Source of the DNA: an uncultured Collinsella sp. | GTDB lineage: Bacteria > Actinomycetota > Coriobacteriia > Coriobacteriales > Coriobacteriaceae | DNA length: 64,000 nucleotides | Reading direction: 5' to 3' | NCBI GenBank assembly: GCA_958433005.1 | Contig: CAUAWV010000005.1 | Location: 1-64,000, forward strand | In this document: piece after piece, positions 47,099-55,595 of the stretch | How positions within the stretch are numbered: position 1 is the first letter of the stretch | Layout: every line of letters begins with the position of its first letter | Program-made: the position numbers and the translations under genes | Notes under the pieces: model-generated | Seen by the model: only the letters and a program-made list of their open reading frames with translations | What the model was told of the DNA's origin: nothing | Databases searched by the model: none

Positions 47099-48226
47099 TC
47101 AACCCTTGCAATATGTGCCATCGTGAGACGTGTAAATTGATACGTCATATGGAAGAAACTGTAGCTGGTTTGTCCATCCATTCCAAACAACAAGCAGGTA
47201 CTTCTTGGCATTCGAGTATGTGTTATGCATTGCCACGTAGCCCACAACTGCCATTGCGTGCCCGCTGCCATTTGACCGGAGCCTTCCAGAGAAAATACTC
47301 AGATTCCCCGAGTCGGTATTCACCCTAAAGGAATCCCATGACGGATACCAAACGAATGACGTCTCAAGCTCCTTGCCTCGTCTTGCACAAAACTCCTTTA
47401 AGGCCGGAGCGGGTTTATCAGGAGAAGTCTTGCCTTGAGTAAAGTACAGACCAGTCGCTTGATCATATTTCTTTTCTTCTTCTTCCCATGTCCCCGACAG
47501 CCTCCAAAGCTCCGAGTATAAATCGGACAATTTAAGGCGGTTCAAAGTCACATAGTGACTGCTAACTGCAAACATTGCCGAAACAGCGCAAGCATAAGTC
47601 CCCGTTTCTTTGATAACTTCTGTTTGCGTTGGCGTTATTATTCCCGAAACCGTTTTGCTCGCATCAACAACATATCCCTGTTTATACAAATCCTTGGCAG
47701 ATACAAAAACGTCATCGAAATGTTCCGGCGATCCGCTGCGATTGCCTCCCGAGGACAATTTATTTGGTACTTTTTTTCCACTTGCGTCTAAAACAATGTT
47801 TTTATCTAAGTCGGCAACGCCAACAGTTAGCTCGTCAATCTTTAACGCAACGACGTTATCCGAGGATGCGAGGAGTGCAATTTCTTCGCTTGCACTCTCG
47901 ATAGGTAAAAGAGCGTTCGGAGCCAAGCAGTATTCGCTGATCCACCAAGATCGCTCTGAATCAAATACGACGTAGCCATAGTTAACGTCATCCCGCTTCG
48001 CACGAACGATATACCCGATTGATTCCCCATCGGAATTCACCATTTTTACTGGGTCACAAGCGGTCACCGGCTCATCCGATACATCATCAAAGAAAGCCTG
48101 CGCTTGCTCCACAGCTATTTGCGGTGTGACACGGACCAAGTCGTCGTCTCCAAAAACCAACCTTGGAGACATCAGGGCGGCAAGCAACACTATGAATCCG
48201 ACAATCACCTTTCTCGAATAACGCAT
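47099..48226 (-). CDS. exported papain-fold cysteine protease-like protein (cassette gene 1)
   Basis: A 375-residue protein with a signal peptide (to about residue 26). The N-terminal part (residues 33-110, with YIVRAKRDDVNYGYVVFDSE) looks like a Spi/C10-type pro-domain. The C-terminal domain has a credible Cys213 (GTYACAVSAMFA), His323 (GSGHAMAVVGYV) and Asn349 (VVWNGW), the order of papain-like C10/C39 peptidases. ATG 48226 follows GGAGGAAG. First gene of an AT-rich three-gene unit. Activity is not proved; the region before Cys lacks the usual Gln-x-x-x-x-x-Cys. Confidence 0.75.
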   Translation of the reverse strand: MRYSRKVIVGFIVLLAALMSPRLVFGDDDLVRVTPQIAVEQAQAFFDDVSDEPVTACDPVKMVNSDGESIGYIVRAKRDDVNYGYVVFDSERSWWISEYCLAPNALLPIESASEEIALLASSDNVVALKIDELTVGVADLDKNIVLDASGKKVPNKLSSGGNRSGSPEHFDDVFVSAKDLYKQGYVVDASKTVSGIITPTQTEVIKETGTYACAVSAMFAVSSHYVTLNRLKLSDLYSELWRLSGTWEEEEKKYDQATGLYFTQGKTSPDKPAPALKEFCARRGKELETSFVWYPSWDSFRVNTDSGNLSIFSGRLRSNGSGHAMAVVGYVAMHNTYSNAKKYLLVVWNGWTNQLQFLPYDVSIYTSHDGTYCKG

Positions 48227-48354
48227 TTCTTCCTCCATCCGTGTAGTAGGGAGATACGGTAACTAAATGATATTCGCTAGATAGTGTTATACGTTTGATA
48301 TTGTTTTTACTGACACACTTTTAATCGGTGAAAGGTCTTCTTTTCGCCCTAAAC

Positions 48355-48393
48355 GAGAAAAGGGTACTGGAGAAATCTCCGGTACCCTCACAT
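48355..48393 (-). terminator. terminator of glnR
   Basis: GGGTACCGGAGA, loop, TCTCCAGTACCC then TTTTCTCG on the minus strand, 18 bases past the stop. Confidence 0.9.
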
Positions 48394-48410
48394 TGCCCTC
48401 TATTTACTTG

Positions 48411-49073
48411 CTAGTCCTTAAACAGATAGCCCACGCCGCGGACGGTGGTGATGTGCGCCGCGATCTGCGGGCCCACCTTGGAGCGGATGCGTCGGATATG
48501 CACGTCGACGGTGCGCGTACCGCCGCAGTACTCAAAGCCCCACACGCGGTGCAGCAGTACCTCGCGGCTGTAGGCGCGGTTGGGATGCGTCGCCAAAAAA
48601 CTCAGCAGCGAGTACTCCATCAGCGTCAGGTCAATGGGCTCGCTATCGAGTGTCACCTGGTAGGTGGCCAGGTTGATCTCAAGGTTATCGATGTTGAGCA
48701 CATCATCGGAGGCGACGGGCTCCTCCTCGCCCATCAGACGCTGTGCACGAGCCTTGAGCTCGTTGGGCGTCGCCGTGGGACATACAAAGTCGGCATGCGC
48801 ATGATTCGGCAGGCGCAGGGTGCCGAGCGCCTCGTCGTCGACGATCACCAGCATGGGAACACCGCCGCGATCGTCGAGCCACTTGGCAATCTGATCGATG
48901 CGGTCGCTGCGGATGCCATCGGAATCGAGGATCAGCAGGTCAAAGTCGTGCGCCGCAGTTGGCGAATCGGGGGTGGCCAGACTCACCTCGACACCCAGGG
49001 TGGTCGTCAAGCTGCGGGCAAACTCGTGGAAGCGCGTCGTGCGCGCCATGAACAGGGCACTCTTTTCGGACAT
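48411..49073 (-). CDS. glnR: GlnR-like OmpR-family regulator
   Basis: A 220-residue response-regulator-like protein. The N-terminal 110 residues are a receiver-like domain (FDLLILDSDGI) and residues 125-220 a winged helix (LTLMEYSLLSFLATHPNRAYSREVLLHRVWG...RTVDVHIRRIRSKVG). There is no sensor kinase nearby, as expected for GlnR of actinobacteria, which controls nitrogen genes. ATG 49073 has GGAGG; the longer frame overlaps glnA and is unlikely. It lies 50 bases downstream of glnA, so the pair is probably one transcript. RegX3-like orphan regulator is the alternative. Confidence 0.85.
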   Translation of the reverse strand: MSEKSALFMARTTRFHEFARSLTTTLGVEVSLATPDSPTAAHDFDLLILDSDGIRSDRIDQIAKWLDDRGGVPMLVIVDDEALGTLRLPNHAHADFVCPTATPNELKARAQRLMGEEEPVASDDVLNIDNLEINLATYQVTLDSEPIDLTLMEYSLLSFLATHPNRAYSREVLLHRVWGFEYCGGTRTVDVHIRRIRSKVGPQIAAHITTVRGVGYLFKD

Positions 49074-49123
49074 ATCGGCCTCCAAAGAAATGAGCTCAAT
49101 CGTACTGGGACAAGCCAGCGCGA

Positions 49124-50461
49124 TTAGGAGTTCGCCAGGTAGTGCTTGATCTCCCATTCGGTGATCGTGGACTCAAACTTATGCCACTCGTCGCGCTTCT
49201 TTTTGAGGAAGAAGCTATGGATGTGCTCGCCGAGGGCATCCTTCATAAACTGCGAGTCCTCAAAGACGTCGAGTGCCTCTTTAAGCGAGCGCGGCAGCGG
49301 CGTATAACCGGCCTCGAGCATCTGGCGGTCGTTGAGCTTGAGCGTCTCGGCCGTGGCCTCGAGCGGGAGCTCCAGCTTGCGCTCGATGCCGTCGAGACCA
49401 GCCGCCAGCGTGACGGCGTTGACCAGATACGGGTTGGCCATGGGATCGGGGCTACGAAGCTCGATGCGCGTGGACAGCTGCTTGCCGGGCTTGTAGACCG
49501 GGATACGAACCATGCTTGCGCGGTTGCGCAGGCCCCACGTGGCGTACTGCGGCACGGAGTCGCCACCCGTGGTGATGCGCTTGTACGAGTTGACGGTGGG
49601 GTTGGTGATGGCGCTGATCTCGCGCGCGTGCGCCAAGATACCGGCCATGTAGTGCTTGGCGACGTCGGAGAGATGGTACCTCTCGTCGGCCTCGCCCCAA
49701 AAGACGTTGTTGCCGTCGTGGTCGAACAGCGACTGATGCAAAAACATGGCGCTGCCGTCCTCGCCCGCCAACGGCTTGGGCATAAAGGAGGCGTGGCAAC
49801 CGCTCTCGTAAGCTTGCTGTTTAATGATGAGCTTGGCCGTGGTAATGGCGTCGGACATGCTCAGGGCCTCGGCGTGGCGCAGGCTCATGCCGTGCTGCGA
49901 GCGACCGGCGGCGTGGAAGGTGTACTCCACGGGCACGGACATCTTCTCGAGCGTAAGGACCGTGTTGCGGCGCAGGTCGCGCGCGGCGTCGCTCACCGAA
50001 AGATCGAAGTAGCCCACGTTGTCGAGCGGCTCGGGCGTGCGCTCGTCGGGGAAATAGTAGTACTCCAGCTCGGCACCAACGTTGAGCAGGTAGCCGGCCT
50101 TCTCGGCCTTATGGAACATGCGACGCAGCGCAGCGCGCGGGTCGCCGGCGAAGGGCTCGCGATCGGGAGTGCACACGTCGCAGAACACACGGGCGACGCC
50201 GTTGTGGCTCGGACGCCACGGCAAAATCTGGAAGGTCGAGGCATCAGGGAACGCCAGCATGTCGGCTTCCTCGGGCGTGGCAAAGCCCTCGATAGCGGAG
50301 CCGTCAAAGCCAATACCCTCCTCAAAAGCGACCTCGAGGTCCTCGGGGCTAATGGCAAAGTTCTTGAGGCGGCCGAGAATGTCGACAAACCACAGACGCA
50401 CAAAGCGGATGTCACGCTGCTCTACGGAGCGGAGTACGTAATCGATGTTCTGCTGGTTCAT
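49124..50461 (-). CDS. glnA: glutamine synthetase, type I
   Basis: Makes glutamine from glutamate and ammonia with ATP. The 445-residue length fits the GSI-alpha group that is not controlled by adenylylation. Motifs: WFVDILGRLKNF, the beta-grasp DGSAIEGF, metal site GAELEYYYFPDE, ATP site KRITTGGDSVPQYATWG (with NRASMVRIP following). ATG 50461 has AAAGGGGAG. A GlnR-box-like site lies upstream. Confidence 0.96.
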   Translation of the reverse strand: MNQQNIDYVLRSVEQRDIRFVRLWFVDILGRLKNFAISPEDLEVAFEEGIGFDGSAIEGFATPEEADMLAFPDASTFQILPWRPSHNGVARVFCDVCTPDREPFAGDPRAALRRMFHKAEKAGYLLNVGAELEYYYFPDERTPEPLDNVGYFDLSVSDAARDLRRNTVLTLEKMSVPVEYTFHAAGRSQHGMSLRHAEALSMSDAITTAKLIIKQQAYESGCHASFMPKPLAGEDGSAMFLHQSLFDHDGNNVFWGEADERYHLSDVAKHYMAGILAHAREISAITNPTVNSYKRITTGGDSVPQYATWGLRNRASMVRIPVYKPGKQLSTRIELRSPDPMANPYLVNAVTLAAGLDGIERKLELPLEATAETLKLNDRQMLEAGYTPLPRSLKEALDVFEDSQFMKDALGEHIHSFFLKKKRDEWHKFESTITEWEIKHYLANS

Positions 50462-50526
50462 GTCGCTCCCCTTTCTTTCGGGCGGGTTTCGACTGGTCTA
50501 TATCGCAGATACTATCGCAGAAAAAT

Positions 50527-50542
50527 GTTTCCGCAGGGTTAA
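50527..50542 (-). promoter_or_regulatory. GlnR-box-like site upstream of glnA
   Basis: TTAAC-CCTGCG-GAAAC on the minus strand matches one half of the actinobacterial GlnR box (GTnAC-n6-GAAAC) with one deviation. It lies 66 bases before the start codon, near an AT-rich TAGTAT -10 candidate. Confidence 0.45.
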
Positions 50543-50587
50543 AGCGTATCAAGCGCTCAAAAAACGTGCGCGAACAGGCCGTCTGAC

Positions 50588-51082
50588 TTACGCGCGATCA
50601 TAAAGGATCACTCCTTCGCGCTCGATTACCGCGGCAAGATCGGCATCAAGATGGTCGCTCGAGACAAGATCAACCTGCCTCCCAGTTTCTTTGCGCACCG
50701 CCTCACCAAACGCCGACAACGCGAAAAGACCAAAGCCCTGCTCGCGATCAACTTCGAGACGTAAGTCGATATCGCTATCGGCACGCGCTTCGCCACGGGC
50801 ATACGATCCAAAAAGAATCACGGTTTTGATGGCGGGAATCGAGCTGGCTGCCTCGCGGACGGCGGACTCAATCTGGGCAGTATCCAAAATGCCCGCCGCG
50901 ACGCTTTCGCTCGCAGAGCTTTTACCGAGTGAAGGAACAAACGGCAGTGAGCGCTCGCGCAGCATCTGTCTCATAAACATATTGACCGCAACAGACGAAG
51001 TCATGCCAAGTTCTTCGCACAGCTCGGCAAATGAATCTTTAATTGACGAGTCCACTCGCACACTCAGCACAGACGCAGCCAT
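50588..51082 (-). CDS. RelB/DinJ-like domain fused to a minimal nucleotidyltransferase
   Basis: A 164-residue fusion. Residues 1-45 (LSVRVDSSIKDSFAELCEELGMTSSVAVNMFM in outline) are a ribbon-helix-helix RelB/DinJ antitoxin-like module. Residues about 68-164 are an MNT domain with the full GSx10DxD motif: Gly92-Ser93, Asp104 and Asp106. In MntA-HepT systems the MNT protein AMPylates a HEPN toxin. No HEPN or RelE gene is adjacent here. Possible single-gene regulator or orphan antitoxin; the fusion of both modules is the odd point. Confidence 0.85.
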   Translation of the reverse strand: MAASVLSVRVDSSIKDSFAELCEELGMTSSVAVNMFMRQMLRERSLPFVPSLGKSSASESVAAGILDTAQIESAVREAASSIPAIKTVILFGSYARGEARADSDIDLRLEVDREQGFGLFALSAFGEAVRKETGRQVDLVSSDHLDADLAAVIEREGVILYDRA

Positions 51083-51124
51083 GGATACCTCCTGTATGAC
51101 ATTGTCTATATATTATCACACAGA

Positions 51125-52147
51125 CTAGCGCGAGGTCGAAGCGCGGTGTTCGATGTGGCCGGGGATCTCGATGCGCTTGGGGGCGAGCTTTGCGGCATCG
51201 CCCACCGTAGTGGTAACGATGTCGATACGCTCGGACAGGCGCTCGACTACGCGCTCGGCAATGGTAAGAGTGTCCTGCGCTGCCGTGGTCACACCGCCAA
51301 AGAGCACATGGTTCCAGGGGTAATCGTCAAACGTCGCAATCTTGAGGCCAGCCGGCAACGAAGGTCCCAACTGTGCCAGCGCCTCGGTCAGGCGCAGAAA
51401 GACCAGGCCGTTGACGGCAATGAGGCCGAGCTTTTTGCCCGCATAGCCGCGGATGGTCTCGTCCAAGCGGCCAACGCCCGTGGCACCACCGTCGGCCAGG
51501 GTGACGACCTCACCCGCAAGGCCGCGGCGCGAAAGCTCGTCGGCAAAGGCCTCGGCGCGCTCGCGACGCACGGGGCTGTCATCGCTTGCCTCGGTGAGCA
51601 GGCACAGGCGCTCGCTGCCAGCAGCGGCCAAGGCGTCTACCAGGCCGGCAACCAGCTCACGGTTGTTGGAGGTCACCAGATCGATGCCGCCGGCGGCAAC
51701 ATCGCGGTCGAGCAGAACGACAGGCAGGCGTCCCGCGGCCGCGGCGATCGCCTCGTCGTTGCCGCCGCAGGTGTTAACGACGAGGCCGTCCACGCCGGCA
51801 TCGATAAGCCTGGTGAGCGATTCGGCCTCCTTAGCAGGATCATTGCCGCTAACGGCCGTCATGAGCGAGCAGCCGCGCGCAGCGGCGCTGGCGGAAAGGT
51901 CCTCAAGCATGGCGCTGGAGAACGGGTTGCTAATGTCGGCCATGATCACGCCGATGAGATTGGTGCGCGAGCTGCGCAAATTACGCGCGGCGGCACGCGG
52001 GCGATAGCCGGTGCGCTCGATAACCGCCGCGATGCGGGCGCGGGTTTCCTCGGTCATCTGCCCGGGGCGGTTATTGAGGTAGCGCGAGACCGTGGCCGGG
52101 CTCACGCCCGCCTCGGCGGCAATGTCCTTGATTCTCATCTGCGCCAT
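51125..52147 (-). CDS. LacI-family transcriptional regulator
   Basis: A 340-residue repressor: DNA-binding helix-turn-helix at residues 4-25 (MRIKDIAAEAGVSPATVSRYL), hinge near 50-60, then a periplasmic-binding-protein-like ligand domain (LIGVIMADISNPF, DGLVVNTC, PVVLLDRD). The effector is probably a sugar or sugar phosphate, not predictable. I chose ATG 52147; an earlier ATG (52195) has no ribosome site. No target operon is next to it, so it may act at a distance. Confidence 0.9.
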   Translation of the reverse strand: MAQMRIKDIAAEAGVSPATVSRYLNNRPGQMTEETRARIAAVIERTGYRPRAAARNLRSSRTNLIGVIMADISNPFSSAMLEDLSASAAARGCSLMTAVSGNDPAKEAESLTRLIDAGVDGLVVNTCGGNDEAIAAAAGRLPVVLLDRDVAAGGIDLVTSNNRELVAGLVDALAAAGSERLCLLTEASDDSPVRRERAEAFADELSRRGLAGEVVTLADGGATGVGRLDETIRGYAGKKLGLIAVNGLVFLRLTEALAQLGPSLPAGLKIATFDDYPWNHVLFGGVTTAAQDTLTIAERVVERLSERIDIVTTTVGDAAKLAPKRIEIPGHIEHRASTSR

Positions 52148-52267
52148 AGCGCACCCCGTTTCCCCATTGTCGGCAACCTGAGCCATTTTAGGCATTTATA
52201 CGGACTGCCTACGCCACCAGAGCCGCAGAACGATCTTAATTTCACCGCAGCAAATAAAAGGGGCGAG

Positions 52268-52960
52268 TTAGATAGCCGAGTCTTTGGAAAGCTCGAAATA
52301 GTCGGGATGCAAGGCGATAACCGGGCCCTGCTCCTCGGGCATCAGGTGCAAGTGCGTCTCGGCAAGATAGCTCGCCGTGTCGGTATCGCCCCTCTTAATG
52401 GCCTCGAGAATCCGACGATGTTGTCGACGAATCGGCTCCCAATCCAGATCCTGCGACACCATACGCAACCAGTTGTATCGCTCAAAATGCGTATTGATGC
52501 TCTTCATCCAATCCCACAACATGTGACGGCCGGCAATCACAAAACACGTCTCATGAAACAGGTTATCCAAGTCGAAAAAGCGACGCGTTTCGCGATGGTC
52601 GAGCGACTCGGACTCGGCAAGGATCTGCTCGAGCCGCTGCTTTTGCTCGGACGTGGCTGCCGAGCAGCATTTAATGAGCACGCTTCTCTCGAGTTTCTCG
52701 CGCAAGAAACAGGCGTTCTCGGCGCGCTCCATGCTGATTTTTGAGACATAGGTGCCGCTTTTGGGACGCGTTTCCACTAGCTCCTGCTCACGCAGGCGCA
52801 CAAAGGACTCGCGAATGGGCGTGCGCCCGATTCCCGTCTCCTTTTCCAGACCAATCGCCGAAAGGCGCGTGCCGGGCTTGAGCTCGGCATAGATGATCTT
52901 GGAGCGCAATGCGTTGTATGCCTGATCTTGCAGGCTCTGATAATGCTGGTGTTGTTCCAT
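52268..52960 (-). CDS. GntR-family regulator, FadR/FCD type
   Basis: A 230-residue regulator. Winged helix at residues 8-75 (LRSKIIYAELKPGTRLSAIGLEKETGIGRTPIRESFVRL in outline) and an all-helical FCD ligand domain with the metal-type residues (DLDNLFHETCFVIAG, RQHRRILEAI, LAETHLHLM). ATG 52960 has GAGGG. It lies downstream of the flavoenzyme gene on the same strand but after its terminator; it could still control that gene. Confidence 0.88.
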   Translation of the reverse strand: MEQHQHYQSLQDQAYNALRSKIIYAELKPGTRLSAIGLEKETGIGRTPIRESFVRLREQELVETRPKSGTYVSKISMERAENACFLREKLERSVLIKCCSAATSEQKQRLEQILAESESLDHRETRRFFDLDNLFHETCFVIAGRHMLWDWMKSINTHFERYNWLRMVSQDLDWEPIRRQHRRILEAIKRGDTDTASYLAETHLHLMPEEQGPVIALHPDYFELSKDSAI

Positions 52961-53069
52961 AAAGCCCTCGAATGAAGCCCACGGTTTGTCGAATATCACC
53001 ACGTAATACTACCGCATCCCCCATCCCCTCAATTGCGGTGAAAGAGGGGGTGCTCACGTCGCCAGCACC

Positions 53070-53113
53070 GCAAGAGCAAGCGGTGGCATCCCGAAACCCG
53101 GGACACCACCGCT
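53070..53113 (-). terminator. terminator of the flavoenzyme gene
   Basis: AGCGGTGGTGTCCCG, loop, CGGGATGCCACCGCT then TGCTCTTG; about 55 bases past the stop. Confidence 0.8.
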
Positions 53114-53167
53114 ATTTTGCTATCGGATGGCGCAGAGACGCCCCCTCCCCACGCACCAAGGGGTTGA

Positions 53168-55117
53168 CTAGAGTTCGCAGGCAACCTTGTAGCCATCGCC
53201 GATGGCGTCGCGGATGTTGCCGCACTTCTGGGCATCGCCCAGCACGTGGGTGGCAACGCCGGCAGCGGCAAGGTCATCGGCCAGCTTGGTGTTGGGACGA
53301 TAGCCCATGGCAAGCACCAGCGTATCGGCGTCGGCGATGGTGTGGACCTCGCCGTCCTTTTCGTAGCTGATGGCGTCCTCGGTGATTTCGGTCACCTTGG
53401 CCTCGGTCAGCACATTGACGCCCTTGGAGAGCATGCGCGTGATGAGCACCGCGCGACCGGCACCGCCCTCGTTGGCGGCAAGCGTCTTGGTCATCTCGAT
53501 AACGGTGACATCGCGATTGGCCGGCGAAAGGTCGTTGACCAACGGGGCCAGGTAATCGGCCGTCTCGCAGCCAACGGTGCCGCCGCCCACAATGACGATC
53601 TTCTTACCCGGGAAAGCCTTGCCACCCAGCAGGTCGTCAGCCGTCATAACCTGCTTAAAGCCCTGCATGAATGCCGGAGCGATGGGCTCGGCGCCGTAGG
53701 CCAGGACGACCTCGTAGCCCGCGTAGTCGCGCTGAATGTCCTCGGCCGAAAGCTCGGTGCCAAAGACGCACGTGACGCCGGCCTCGGCCAGGCGACGGTA
53801 CTGGTACTTGATCACGCGGGTGAGTTCCTGCTTTGCCGGCGGAACGGCTGCGATGCGCATCTCGCCGCCCGGTTCGTCCTGCTTGTCCACGAGCACCACG
53901 TTATGGCCGCGCTTGGCGGCAATGTAGGCTGCCTCCATGCCTGCAGGACCGGCACCCACAACGAGCACGTTCTTTGCCTCGGCGGCAGGCTCGTAGCCGG
54001 CCTCGTCGCGCTCCACGTCCGGGTTGACGGTGCAGGAGATGCGCTTGCCAAACATGATGCCATTCAGGCAGCGCAGGCAACCGATGCAGGGACGGATATC
54101 ATCGGCATTGCCGGCAGCGGCCTTGTTGCAGAACTCGGCATCGCACAGATTGGCGCGGCCCATCATGCAGATGTCGGCAGCGCCGTCCTCGATCAGCTCC
54201 TCGGCAATCCATGCCTCATTGATGCGGCCGACCGTGGCGACGGGAATGTTCACATGCTTTTTGATCTCGCGCGAGCAGGCGGCGTGCGAGGCCTGCTGCG
54301 TACCGGCGGCGGGAATCGCGGAGCCGCGCTTGATGGTAGTGCCGCCCGACACGTGGATCATGTCGACGCCAGCCTTCTCCAGGCGACGCGAGACGTAGAT
54401 CATGTCGTTGAGGGTCAGACCGCCATCGGTGTACTCGTCGCCCGAGATACGGACGTCGATGATGAAGTCCTTGCCGCAGCGCTCGCGAATCTCGGCGATG
54501 ACCTCGAGCAAGAAGCGCATGCGGGCATCGAGCGAGCCACCGTACTCGTCGGTACGCTTGTTATAGAGCGGGGTCAAAAAGCCGCCGAGCATGCCGTGGG
54601 CGTGCGCCGCATGGACCTCGACGCCGTCGACACCGGCCTTCTGCATGCGCACGGCAGCGTCGCCAAACTGATGCGTGAGCTCGTGGATCTCATCGACCGT
54701 GATAGGGCGCGGCGCCTCGCGGGCATAGGACGGGCCCACAAAGGACGGGGCGACGAGGCGCGGCGTGCCCGGAATGTTAAAGGCCATGTAGGCGGGGTGG
54801 AAGAGCTGCGGCATGATCTTGCAGCCATACTCGTGGACGGCCGCGGCGAGCTTTTCCCAGCCAGGGATAAACGTGTCGTCGTAGCAGCACATGTCACCCG
54901 GCAGGTAGGTATAGGTAGGCTCGACCGTCACGACCTCGGTGATGATGAGGCCCACGCCGCCCTTGGCACGGGCACGGTAATGATCGACCAAGTCGTCGGT
55001 CACATAGCCATGATCGGCCAGGTTGGTGGACACCGGCGGCATAAAGACGCGGTTCTTGACCTCGGTCGTACCGACCTTGATCGGACTAAAGAGCATCGGG
55101 TAGGCGGAGGACTCCAT
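53168..55117 (-). CDS. FMN/FAD/4Fe-4S enoate reductase family (2,4-dienoyl-CoA reductase-like)
   Basis: A 649-residue old-yellow-enzyme-type oxidoreductase. Residues 1-335: FMN TIM barrel (NRVFMPPVSTNLA, DGVEVHAAHAHGML, NKRTDEYGGSLDARMRF in outline). Cysteine cluster near 340-360 (CIGCLRCLN...ISC) for a 4Fe-4S centre. Residues 385-649: FAD/NAD domains (VLVVGAGPAGMEAAYIAA, VIVGGGTVGCETADYL). This architecture is shared by BaiCD/BaiH bile-acid enzymes, FldZ cinnamate reductase and FadH, so the substrate could be a bile acid, an aromatic acrylate or an enoate; I cannot decide. ATG 55117 has AAAGGA. Confidence 0.92.
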   Translation of the reverse strand: MESSAYPMLFSPIKVGTTEVKNRVFMPPVSTNLADHGYVTDDLVDHYRARAKGGVGLIITEVVTVEPTYTYLPGDMCCYDDTFIPGWEKLAAAVHEYGCKIMPQLFHPAYMAFNIPGTPRLVAPSFVGPSYAREAPRPITVDEIHELTHQFGDAAVRMQKAGVDGVEVHAAHAHGMLGGFLTPLYNKRTDEYGGSLDARMRFLLEVIAEIRERCGKDFIIDVRISGDEYTDGGLTLNDMIYVSRRLEKAGVDMIHVSGGTTIKRGSAIPAAGTQQASHAACSREIKKHVNIPVATVGRINEAWIAEELIEDGAADICMMGRANLCDAEFCNKAAAGNADDIRPCIGCLRCLNGIMFGKRISCTVNPDVERDEAGYEPAAEAKNVLVVGAGPAGMEAAYIAAKRGHNVVLVDKQDEPGGEMRIAAVPPAKQELTRVIKYQYRRLAEAGVTCVFGTELSAEDIQRDYAGYEVVLAYGAEPIAPAFMQGFKQVMTADDLLGGKAFPGKKIVIVGGGTVGCETADYLAPLVNDLSPANRDVTVIEMTKTLAANEGGAGRAVLITRMLSKGVNVLTEAKVTEITEDAISYEKDGEVHTIADADTLVLAMGYRPNTKLADDLAAAGVATHVLGDAQKCGNIRDAIGDGYKVACEL

Positions 55118-55219
55118 ACAGGGTTCCTTTCGTTTGGGCCGCTCGGCGGCAGTTGCTAACGTACTTATCGTATCAGCAACTGCCGTATCCGAAGTAATGC
55201 ATTCCCAAACGCTGGTCGG

Positions 55220-55420
55220 CTAATGAATACCGCGGCTCAAATCTTCGGCAATTTTGTCCACGCCCTTAAGCGCGGCGCACGTCTTTTTGTTGGAGCAATG
55301 TCCCGTGCAAACGCCACCTTGAGCGCAGTCGGCGCAGGTGCCCTTGCGATAAATGCGCACGCACACGGCGACAAACGCAATGCCGATAACAGCCAGTACA
55401 ACAATATCGATAGGTGCCAT
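55220..55420 (-). CDS. FeoB-associated Cys-rich membrane protein
   Basis: A 66-residue protein with one membrane helix at residues 4-22 and a Cys-rich tail (CADCAQGGVCTGHCSNKKTC). This is the small family often found after feoB, proposed to handle iron or redox at the transporter. It is 175 bases past the feoB stop and beyond the feoB terminator, with a GAGGAGG site before ATG 55420. Confidence 0.85.
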   Translation of the reverse strand: MAPIDIVVLAVIGIAFVAVCVRIYRKGTCADCAQGGVCTGHCSNKKTCAALKGVDKIAEDLSRGIH

Positions 55421-55477
55421 AGCAAGCCTCCTCTAGTTAACCACCACTTACTTTACCCCATTCTCCACCTACCAAAA

Positions 55478-55513
55478 AGGGACAGGTTTATTTTGGTCGG
55501 TTTTATCTGCGGA
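55478..55513. repeat. family D repeat, inverted copy
   Basis: The stretch AAGGGACAGGTTTATTTTGG followed by TCGGTTTTAT is the reverse complement of 32804-32835 over about 30 bases. It carries the CTGTCCCTT core (minus strand) common to the other families. Confidence 0.85.
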
Positions 55514-55532
55514 AACGCCACATCTCCCCCAC

Positions 55533-55566
55533 CAAAAAGCCCGAGTGTCGCTGGGACACCCGGGCT
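55533..55566 (-). terminator. terminator of feoB
   Basis: AGCCCGGGTGTCC, loop, GACACTCGGGCT then TTTTGG; 30 bases past the stop. Confidence 0.9.
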
Positions 55567-55595
55567 CGTGGAAAGGGGCTAATCCTTATTCGGAC

